NCBI GenBank assembly: GCA_006386115.1
Contig: VFIW01000015.1
Location: 489,001 to 553,000, forward strand
Direction of reading: 5' to 3'
DNA: 64,000 bases
Source of the DNA: Globisporangium splendens
Lineage: Eukaryota > Oomycota > Peronosporomycetes > Pythiales > Pythiaceae
Shown: positions 10,457 through 18,836 of the stretch, one piece after another
How positions within the stretch are numbered: the stretch's first letter is position 1
Layout of the letters: every line of letters starts with the position of its first letter
The notes under the pieces: generated by a model
What the model was told of the DNA's origin: nothing
The model's input: only the letters and a program-made list of their open reading frames with translations
The model's database searches: none
Program-made: the position numbers and the translations under genes

Positions 10457-10856
10457 GGGCAGGCAGGCTGGAAGGAAATGGACCAGCTTTGTGAGGTGAA
10501 GCAGGCAAGTTTAGGAATTAACAGCGCGTGAACCCAACCCATTCCACAAGTTTGGCATCGCGGCGCCACTAGACCATGCAGGTAGACACAGAAATCGATT
10601 TGTTGGATGCATAAGCAACGATCGTATTGTCGTCGTCGGAATTCGAGACCCGATGGTGGCGAGCAAAGTTGCCCAGAAGTCTGAGATCGACTCCCTTTGC
10701 CCAAACTCACATCTGTTTAGAGCACTGCATTTCACTTGTTCTGACAGAATATCGCCAAATAAATCAAGAACCAGTGTTGATACCGGTATTTGCTCTGTCT
10801 TTTTATTGGCGGGAATGCGTGTATTGGACAGCGGCAGTATTTGACCACGAGACAAG
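10457..10856. other. Intergenic region between divergent units
   Basis: This is the spacer between the GTPase relic (minus) and the WD40 gene (plus). No other feature was recognised. Confidence 0.5.
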
Positions 10857-12755
10857 ATGGCAGCGCATGGGATCCTCAAGTTCTTCCGCCCCGTACGCGA
10901 CGCAGCGCCTTCTACAGAGCAGCAGCAGCAGCCCACTACACCAGCGGAGCCAAAAGTACCGGATGCTCCTGCGACTGCCACCACAGCCTCACGAAAGCGC
11001 CGTCGAACGTCGACACAACCGCAAGCAAGCAAGTCCACGCGCATAAGTTCCTATTTCGAAAGCGCGCACAGTGAGAATGAAGACAATGACGCAAGCGACA
11101 GTGTAAACAACCAGACCCTGAGCGAAACGTTTTCCCAGCCGAGTCGCTCCGCTCAAGAGGTAACAGGAAAGCAAGGTTCTGCGAAGACGGAACCGAGTGG
11201 AGCTGCTTGTGATGCATCTGCTGTCGCTCGTGGTGAGATCAAGGCTGAGACCACTGTGGCCGTTGCTGGCAACATCTACGAGCCTGAGATTTCAGAGTAC
11301 GAGCAAAAGCGGCTCGCCATGATGGCCGCGAACGCGGCGTTCCTGCAGCAATTGGGTATGACGAAGGTGCAGCGTGACGTCTTGCGCGCCGTTCAGCCTG
11401 TGACGAGTTCAGCAAAGAGAGGCAACAGTAAGCCCAAGACAACAGTGAAAATGATGAAGGAACTTCTTCCGTCGCGGCGGTCACAACGGCTACGTGGTGC
11501 TCCTGTAGACGGATCGCCTGGTGCGCTGAAAACAAGTCAACGGGAAGAAGCTGCCGACGACGACGAAGAGCTTCCAGTCGATTCGTTTGGCGATTCCAGT
11601 GTGCTGCGATACAGCTGCGCTAGCAAAATCAAAGTCGCAGCTAGTGCAGTGAGGCGTCCTACTGATGGCGATGGCAAGCGTGACGGTGGGGAGACGTCGT
11701 TGATCGGTTTTTCGTTTGATGCCAGTGTGCCTGCGATGGCAGATCCGCAGTTGAGAAAGATTTATTCGCTGAGTTTCAGTCCGTTCGAAGAGAACGGATT
11801 GATTGCGGCTGGCGGACATCAAGGCTACGTGTCAATTTACCCAAGGGATCCAATTCCAGTCGAATATCCAGACTCTGCACAAAGTTCAAAAGCAGCAGCA
11901 GACAACACGCTGCAAGAGCCATTGATGGCATTTAAAGCCCATTCTGGTTGGATCTCCTGCGTCACCCTCTCCAACAGCGTTCAAGGCGAGAAAAACATCC
12001 TGCTCACAACGTCGAACGACTCGTTTCTCAAGGTCTGGGATCTTAATCAGAGTTCCTCGCTCTCAAAGACTGCGAAGGAAGTGTTCAAGACCAACAGCCT
12101 GCATCGAAATGGCATCTTTGGCATGGACACACGCGACGATTCGTTGCTGACGTGCTCGAAAGACGCATTGATCGCGTTTTCTCAGTTTCGGGACAACGGG
12201 AGCGGGTTAGATGTCGTGCATCGATTCGAGCAGCACGACGGCGTCGTCAAGAGTGTTCGCTTTTCACCGCTACAACCAGACCACTTCGCATCCGGTGGCA
12301 ACGACCGCGTGCTCCGAGTTTTCGATGTGCGGTCCCGGAACTCGCCAGTGGTGGATATTCACAATGCTCACTCGCGCGCGATTAATAGCGTGCAGTGGCA
12401 CCCTACGAACTCGAATTGGATTTTGTCGGCGAGTTTTGACCCGGATCTGCATCTCTTCGACATGCGGAACCCAGCATTGCCGCTGTTTACTTTCCGTGGT
12501 CACTATCTTGGCAGCCAGCAAAATGCGATCTATCACCCGGCGTTTGTTGAGAATGGTCGTGCGATTGTCGCTGCCGGAGGTTCACGCTGCCAGATGATCT
12601 CTCTGTACAAGACGAGCGATGGGTCCACGATTAGTCGTGGGCATATCGGCAAGAAAGCAGATTATATCGTAGCCGATCCATTTCAAGATCGAATTCTGAT
12701 GGCGAGTGGCGGACGTCTCGAATTCGCGGACTTTCGACACGGGATGAGCTCTTGA
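10857..12755 (+). CDS. CMR1/WDR76-type WD40 protein
   Basis: Intronless frame of 632 aa. The N-terminal ~270 residues are low-complexity and charged. They begin MAAHGILKFFRP, resembling a degenerate PCNA-binding (PIP) motif, and contain YEQKRLAMMAANAAFLQQLG, which corresponds to the YEQKRLxNIxxNxxxLxxLGI segment at the start of yeast Cmr1 and animal WDR76, plus a basic RRSQRLRG element. The C-terminal half is a WD40 propeller (FLKVWDLNQSS, GGNDRVLRVFDVRS, SASFDPDLHLFDMRNP). CMR1/WDR76 proteins bind DNA and chromatin, recognise damaged sites and act in protein quality control or CRL4 complexes in the nucleus. DDB2, a related propeller, is the alternative, but the N-terminal helix favours CMR1/WDR76. 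Confidence 0.75.
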   Translation: MAAHGILKFFRPVRDAAPSTEQQQQPTTPAEPKVPDAPATATTASRKRRRTSTQPQASKSTRISSYFESAHSENEDNDASDSVNNQTLSETFSQPSRSAQEVTGKQGSAKTEPSGAACDASAVARGEIKAETTVAVAGNIYEPEISEYEQKRLAMMAANAAFLQQLGMTKVQRDVLRAVQPVTSSAKRGNSKPKTTVKMMKELLPSRRSQRLRGAPVDGSPGALKTSQREEAADDDEELPVDSFGDSSVLRYSCASKIKVAASAVRRPTDGDGKRDGGETSLIGFSFDASVPAMADPQLRKIYSLSFSPFEENGLIAAGGHQGYVSIYPRDPIPVEYPDSAQSSKAAADNTLQEPLMAFKAHSGWISCVTLSNSVQGEKNILLTTSNDSFLKVWDLNQSSSLSKTAKEVFKTNSLHRNGIFGMDTRDDSLLTCSKDALIAFSQFRDNGSGLDVVHRFEQHDGVVKSVRFSPLQPDHFASGGNDRVLRVFDVRSRNSPVVDIHNAHSRAINSVQWHPTNSNWILSASFDPDLHLFDMRNPALPLFTFRGHYLGSQQNAIYHPAFVENGRAIVAAGGSRCQMISLYKTSDGSTISRGHIGKKADYIVADPFQDRILMASGGRLEFADFRHGMSS

Positions 12756-13168
12756 GCGAGAAGGAGACCACCGTTCCTAGGTATGTGAAATATAGCGCGC
12801 ATGGAGATACACCAGACTCTTCCAAGTGCATGGGTGTATTATCATTTGAATTAGATCTCTGCAGTGCTGCAAACTAGTCTTTCACTCGAGCTAGGTCGTT
12901 TGAAGTCGACACAAAGACAACAAATATCTCGAAGATAGCATCGTAGCCTGGACGCCCCCACCACAAACTCACCAAACTCAATCTCTAAGCCAGTATGTCT
13001 CGTCCTGATCCAGTCCTTTTTTAAATGGCCGAGTCGTTGGAGATTGCCAGCAAAGTCCGTCAAGAGCTGGTCTCCCCCAGACAGCCACACATTTTGAGCG
13101 CTGAGACTGCATGTGTTTTGGATTATACTAAGTTCAGTATGCGCATTCACTCTGCGAACAGGTGCGAG
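12756..13168. other. Intergenic region, no gene seen
   Basis: This is the 3' flank of the WD40 gene, grading into the conserved upstream region of Asn-rich copy D. An antisense open frame over 12851-13267 crosses the conserved promoter DNA and is not considered coding. Confidence 0.5.
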
Positions 13169-13292
13169 CCACATGGCTGCATCTGGTCCTCTCATGAGTT
13201 CCCCAGTGTAGGGGAGGAACGGATTTGAAAAACGATGAGCCACAAATGATGCGCCATAAGGACACAAACAGTAGCCGCATGGCTACATCTCG
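13169..13292 (+). promoter_or_regulatory. Repeated upstream element of Asn-rich copy D
   Basis: CCACATGGCTGCATCTGG (13169-13186) and CCGCATGGCTACATCTCG (13275-13292) are two copies of the element seen before copy A. Neighbouring text (GATGAGCCACAAAxxxTGC, then GTAAAGGAGA and TTACAGGAGTCTCC) is also shared with copies A and E. Either a regulatory module or duplication-derived similarity. Confidence 0.4.
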
Positions 13293-13516
13293 ACCCCGAA
13301 ATTACACAACAGGTGCGGTGTAAAGGAGATGCAAAGTCGAAAGTGTCTATCTCTCTTACAGGAGTCTCCAACAAAGTCAGCTTGAGAAAGCCGCTCTCTC
13401 GCCTGCAAATACGTCACGAAAACTTTCACTGGATGGAATGCATCGGTATCCTGCTCTAGCCAAGCGTCAGCAACCACCACCGCTGCTCCTGTCCAAACTT
13501 GGCCCTCACTTCTCAC

Positions 13517-13531
13517 CTCATTCCTCATTTT
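13517..13531 (+). promoter_or_regulatory. Oomycete Inr core promoter of Asn-rich copy D
   Basis: CTCATTCCTCATTTT fits CTCATTYYNCAWTTT exactly, 56 nt before the ATG at 13588. It supports that ATG over an in-frame upstream one at 13438, which would place the Inr inside the coding region and bury the signal peptide. Confidence 0.75.
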
Positions 13532-13587
13532 ACCAACTCCCAGTCAAGCGACCTCACCCTCCTTCAAAGCATCCATCCTCATCAGTC

Positions 13588-14337
13588 ATGCTCTCCAAGT
13601 CCTGCATCATCCTTCTTGCTGCATCCATCGCGATCTCAGCCCACAGCGCGCGAGCAGAAGAAATGACTTTTGGGTTGCTCGGTGGTGGTGGCAGCGTGAG
13701 CCCGTTCCGCAAGTCCATCATGCAAGCCGAGAAGAACACGTTTGGTTTCTCCCCATACGCTGCCATGGCTGGCGTGGACGGCATCAACAACCCAAGCACG
13801 AGCGGCGGCAACAGTCCAGTGAGCGCACCAAGCGGCCCGACAACTGGCATCCTCCCAAGCTTCACCAACTCGAACAACAACAACAACGTCAACAATGTCA
13901 ACAACAATGTGAACAACAACAGCAACAACAATGTCAACAGTGTCAACAACAACAACAACAACAACGTCAACAATGTGAACAACCAGAACACGGTCAACAC
14001 CAACACGAACAACAACAATGTCGTGAACACCAACACCAACAATATCAACAACAACAATGCCAACACCAACAATGTCAACACCAACACGGTCAACAACAAC
14101 AATGTCAACAACAACAATGCCAATACCAACAACGTCAACACGATTAACACCAGCAACACCAACAACGGTGTGACCAGCACCAACAATGTCAACACTGTGA
14201 ACGGTGTGACCACGCAATCCAGCACCACGACGACCTCGAACACCGGTGCTGGAGGTTCGCCAGATGCAGAATGCGGTCCAGAGATGAGTGGCCGTCGATT
14301 GCGCTCGGGTTGCAAGAAGTCGTACTCGCGCGAGTAG
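13588..14337 (+). CDS. Secreted Asn-rich repeat protein, copy D (249 aa)
   Basis: Nearly identical to copy A outside the Asn tract: same signal peptide (MLSKSCIILLAASIAISAHS), same EEMTFGLL block and same ECGPEMSGRR...CKKSYSRE tail. The tract is ten residues shorter; the segment after NNINNNN reads ANTNNVNTNTVNNNNV instead of the longer NTNTV series in A and E, as expected from replication slippage. About 130 bp of 5' flank is almost identical to copy E, while the 3' flank departs soon after the stop codon. It lies upstream of, and in line with, GH5 copy 2. Function unknown, as for the family. Confidence 0.85.
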   Translation: MLSKSCIILLAASIAISAHSARAEEMTFGLLGGGGSVSPFRKSIMQAEKNTFGFSPYAAMAGVDGINNPSTSGGNSPVSAPSGPTTGILPSFTNSNNNNNVNNVNNNVNNNSNNNVNSVNNNNNNNVNNVNNQNTVNTNTNNNNVVNTNTNNINNNNANTNNVNTNTVNNNNVNNNNANTNNVNTINTSNTNNGVTSTNNVNTVNGVTTQSSTTTTSNTGAGGSPDAECGPEMSGRRLRSGCKKSYSRE

Positions 14338-15204
14338 TTTGTGTAACTCCATCTGTGTTCGAGCTTTGTGTAGTTCTCGTTTAAACAATGTGAATGTCAG
14401 TGAAATTGCTTTCGTGAAGACTACGGCGCCACTCGGAGACTCTTCGTACTTAAACCTTAGCAGATAACGCTTCGGACTCAAGAGACATAAATCTTCGTTC
14501 CCTTGCGACATGCCTTCCCCCAGGGGAGACTGCGCTCGATCGCGAATCTCTAAAGCCGAAAGCAGCCAACGAGGCACTGGTCTCGGTTTCTATAACAATT
14601 GAAGCCTTCACAGGTGAACTTTCATCCCAGTAAACTTCCCATCGTTGCTCTTCAGCTTGAGACTGTGGGCTTTCACTTCTCCGTACACCCATGAAGATGC
14701 TCATCTGTGGCCAATCGAGCTTCAGTGACGTGCGCACGTTTTAAACTCAAGAAGGCTTTGAGTTTGCCAGAACTTCAATCGGCACGGTCGAATCTCCAAC
14801 AGCTCAATGCGCAATACTGCATACACTTGAAAAGCGATTACTGTTGTCTTGTCTCTGGAGAAAGACCGGATGAGTGGCCGAAATCAGTTTGCGATAGGGA
14901 ATGCCTTTTTTCTGATTTGATACCTTGTCATTCGTTCCGTTTTGGCGTCCAATGCCAAAACAGTGTCAACGAACGCTCAAGGTGCCCACAATGCGCACAG
15001 AAAAAGTCCCAACTACCTGGGGATTGTGGACACCTTCGGGACAGATTCTCTTTCTTTCAGCAATCCAAGCAGAGCCACCTCCTTTTGACGAGATCCTGGG
15101 CAACCCCACTGACTCTATGGTCCGCTCATTGCCCAAAAGTCCTCCTCGTCGGTAAGTGAAGTTCCTTGGTAAGCATCCGGAATGTCGACTCTCAAGACGG
15201 CGAA
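14338..15204. other. Region between Asn-rich copy D and GH5 copy 2
   Basis: No confident gene. A plus-strand frame at 14925-15155 ends at a good GTAAGT donor (15151) and could be a 5' exon of the downstream GH5 gene (PPPFDEILGNPTDSMVRSLP), but I could not find a connecting acceptor with certainty. Confidence 0.35.
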
Positions 15205-17066
15205 TGATGAAGCATCTACCAGCGAAACGAACTGCGATTGGTTTTTGCGTGGCATCAAAACCCGGCGTGACACTGCAGCCATGCCACCACCTTGCGACTG
15301 ATGGCTATCAACAAGTCCGCCACAGCGGTCGAAGAAAGGTAGGTGGACCCTGAAACAACGTATACCTGGTACCTTGCATCCAGCTCCAAACCACATTGAC
15401 ACAGTTCCAATTCCGGGTGCCTGTAGGTCTGGCCATGCGTGCTGTTCCTCGTTGGTCTCGTTGTCGCTGCGATAGCTGTGATCTTCATGTGTGGTCGAAA
15501 TCACGGCAACAGCAGTGTGCAAAAGTTCAACGAGTTTCATAGGCGAAAGAGATCGATCCAAGGCGGCAGTGGAGACGGCAATGACGACGTTACAGACGGC
15601 GAAGGAGCGGACTAGAACACTTCCAAGTACCCGCCGACCGAGTGCGAGATGCCCAACTACCAAAGTAAGAACGGCAAGATCGTCGCGGTGTCGTCGAATG
15701 GCACTGAAGTGCCGATCGACATCAAAGGCGTCAACTGGTTCGGCATGGAAACGTAAGGCAGCAGCAGCAGCAGTATCTCCATACCTCTTTGTGTCTAACA
15801 ATGATGGAGCTAATCCAGTTTTGCTTATTGTGTTAGCGGCCAAGCAATCCCATTTGGATTGTGGGACAACGATACTGCCGGCACCACAGCAGTGAGTCCT
15901 ATCATTTTGCCAGATTGTGTGAAGCCCAACGCGTCTTACTAACCGAACGCTACCGCTATGAACAGTATCACGTGGCCGAGTTTTTATCGACAAACAAGTT
16001 CAACGCCGTGCGTCTCCCACTGATGGTCCAGCACATCTTGAACAACACGGAGCCGAACAAAGACATGATCAACTCGTACTCGAACCTGGCCGTCTCGATC
16101 AAAAACTACATGGCACTGCTCAAGAGCGTCGTCAAAGTGCTGCAGTTTCGCCGCATTGGCGTGCTCGTCAGCATGCACACGCTCACAAACAACGACAGCG
16201 GAGGACTCTGGTACAACGAGAATTTGTCCGAAAAGGATTTCCTCAAGGCCGTGGACTTGCTCACATCGAACCTGTGCAACGACGAGTACTGGAATGTGAT
16301 GGGGCTCGACGTCAAGAACGAGCCGTTCAAAGCGACGTGGGGAACCGGCGAAGCCAACGACTTCCGCATCGGAGCCAAGACGATCATGGAGCGCATGCTC
16401 GCGGGGTGTCCCAAGTGGCTCGGCTTCGTTGAAGGGCTCAACTACCGCGCCCACGACGTCGTGATCGATGGCGAGAAGTTCACGTACAACGATTGGTACG
16501 GAGGCGGACTGCAGGACGCGAAAAAGTACCCCATTGAGCTGAACACGGAACACAAGATCGTCTGGGCGCCGCACTACTACACGTCGGCGGTGTTTGTGCA
16601 GCCGTACTTTTACGGTGGAGGCACGACAGATCCAGTTTCTCGGGTACTCAAGGGCTTCGTGGAGCTCTCGGATGCAGCGTTGAAGAATCGAGTCGCGGCG
16701 ACGATGGAAGACATGTTCGGGTACCTGGTCGACGAGAATCCACAGTACGCGGTCGTCTTGGGCGAGTTCGGAGGGATCTACGCCAAGGACGAGCACCCCA
16801 AGAAGACGATCCAGCGGACAGTCGACTACAACATCGAGGTGATGCTGGAGCGAGGCTACGCGGGGGGTTTCCTCTGGTCGCTGAACCCGGAGAGCAAGTA
16901 CCAGTACGTGTCTTGGGACAAGGGAAGCCCCGTTGCTGCGTATGAAGAAGGGCTGGTTGAACTGGACTGGCTCACGGCGAACACCAAGTACTTGAACGCG
17001 ATGAAACATCTTGACAAGTTGCCGGATCTGAGGAGGTTCCCATGCTTGTCAGCTGAGAAAGCATGA
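15205..17066 (+). pseudogene. GH5 glucanase copy 2, with in-frame stop
   Basis: Exons ~15205-15338, 15427-15752, 15837-15891 and 15966-17066 match the exon layout of copy 1. Exon 1 ends SGRRK and exon 2 begins VWPCVLF, exactly parallel to NGRRR/VWPGALV. The N-terminal region and the transmembrane segment (VLFLVGLVVAAIAVIFMC) are diverged from copy 1. From the KYPPTECEMP segment onward, protein and introns are almost identical, with both catalytic Glu motifs (DVKNEPF, VVLGEFGG) intact. In exon 2 an in-frame TAG at 15613-15615 lies between the membrane anchor and the catalytic domain, so as read the product would stop near residue 107. Later differences are few (G to W, E to K, H to D and a different last few residues). 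Start is uncertain. Without the stop it would be a working enzyme; sequencing error or a missed splice is possible. Confidence 0.65.
15636..17047. repeat. Right arm of 1.4-kb inverted repeat (GH5 copies)
   Basis: Partner of 6945-8352 in opposite orientation. Intron sequences are conserved as well as exons, so the match reflects recent duplication or gene conversion, not selection on protein alone. Confidence 0.85.
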
Positions 17067-17277
17067 TCAAGCGGTCGAGACTACGGACGTCAAGGCGACA
17101 GCTATAACCTGGCGTGAACGAGTCCCGATTTGTGTGTGCTGAACAGGTTGTCAAGCGAACAAACTGGACCTACGCAACGTTGTACAAATTCTGCGCACTA
17201 AGTGATTGTTGCACTCACTTCAACTGGCACAGGCGAGCCACCTGTGCTTTATCAAGCTCCGTGACGCACAGCAGTCA

Positions 17278-17387
17278 CTGAGCCACGTTTGAAGAAGGAC
17301 CAATCGAACTGGACTGGCTCACGAGAACTTGAACACAACGAAACCTCTCGATTCGCTGGCAGATCTAAAGAAGCCCCAGTGCTTTCT
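17278..17387 (+). pseudogene. Remnant of a third GH5 C-terminus
   Basis: The DNA repeats the last ~35 codons of the GH5 genes in degraded form: TTGAAGAAGGACC..TCGAACTGGACTGG then CTCACG, TTGAACxCxACGAAAC, CTCGAT.CGCTGGCAGATCTAAAG, parallel to EEGLVELDWLT..YLNAMKHLD.LPDL of copy 2. Small deletions break the frame. It lies 210 bp downstream of copy 2 on the same strand. Confidence 0.6.
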
Positions 17388-18836
17388 CGCACCACAAGTT
17401 CTTGAAATGACTGGTCAGGAGTGCTCGTGAACTTGCACGGTGCTCTTGTACGAAGCATGAGAGCCCAAAGTTAGAACCGTTTCATTCGTGGTGCATTGCA
17501 ACGCGCAGCAAAAAGCATCCAATCGTGATCGACTAAGATCTTTAGGTTCATAACCGACAAAAAGATCTCAATGCTCCGTTGATTGGAAAAGAAGCAACAC
17601 AAAATCCCTCCGAGTCAAAATTTTCTCCCTGATTCAGTCAGACGAGCAGCTCTTGCTCACTGAGATTCGGAGGTTGCATGGCGGCACCAAAGTGAGCTCT
17701 TGGTTTCAGCAATCTGGAAGCTGCAACTTCAACGTCATCCACTGTGGAGAACTTTCCACACTGGAACGTACTGTAGGAAGCCAGCAGCAGCAATCAGCCA
17801 CGCAAACGTGGCACATGTCGCAGAGACCAGCTAAGGCTGCTACGGTATTGCGACATAACCCAAAGAAAATCCCGCGTCCGAATTTTTACAAAGTACCACA
17901 ACACGGCACAAATCACCATTTATGCTACCCAAAACGGTAGCACCTACAAGACAAAATATTAGACTGCTGTAGGCAAACAAACCTTGTATTGACAATGTGA
18001 GGCGAACGGATGGGGACCCATGCCCCTTTCTTTGAACTCAGGCACGCAGTGTGGAGCCGATCAGCGCGTCAAGCAAAGCGCAATCCTCGCGATCGAACGG
18101 CACGCCCGACATGTCCCCATGGCACCCACGTCCCCAGCCCATAAGCGAATCTGGAAAACTGACAGTCTTTTAGTCTGAGGTCTCTTTCTTTGGCAGTCCC
18201 TTGAGACTCCTGTGGTGCAATGCCACGAGCCAATCCGCCATCATGATACGCGCAGATGGATCCATAAAACCCACGTAACACGAGATCCCGTCCCCTCACT
18301 CGTGATGGCTTTTCCACCTTTGCGATCTGCCAACAAGAAGAGCTCCCACATGGGTCCTTCTGATTGGCCGAAATTAAACTGCCTCCCAAACCCATGGGTC
18401 TTCTCAAAACCCATGTCACACAACCGGGTCAAACCCAGAACTCAGAAAAAATAGCAAAAAAGACTCGGAATGTGTCGCAGGTTCGGGTTCATGGGTTGCA
18501 TCGATCTAAAGCCCGTGAGAAAACCCGTTTGAAGTGAGAGTGAATGTTTGCCACCACCTGCGCGCCAGTGCGGACACACAGGCAGTCGCTCAGTCACGGA
18601 AACGCGAGCGAGCGGACGATCCAAAGAAGAAGAAGAAGAAGAAGAAGAAGCGCCCTTCTCTCTCTGCTTCTCTCTCTCTGTGCGCACTCCACGCGTCCTC
18701 CCTCCTTTGTTTCCTCCCCTTGCAGCCAGTGCGCCCCACGCCCGCGGCGCCCAGTCCAAGTTTCCAGTTCCGCACCGCATTCCGCAAGATCGACCGATCG
18801 TTTCTTCCTCCAAGACCGCTTGACGATTGAACCACC
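17388..18836. other. Long intergenic region before alpha-actinin
   Basis: No confident gene. Open frames at 17653-17940 (plus) and 18069-18419 (minus) show no recognisable domain. Near the right end is a (GAA)n run (about 18623-18650) followed by CT-rich DNA, probably the promoter and 5' leader of alpha-actinin. Confidence 0.4.

Noticed and set aside
12851..13267. 138-aa minus-strand frame upstream of copy D
   Set aside because: It overlaps the conserved upstream element of the Asn-rich genes and contains no recognisable protein features; not preserved as a frame in copies A or E.
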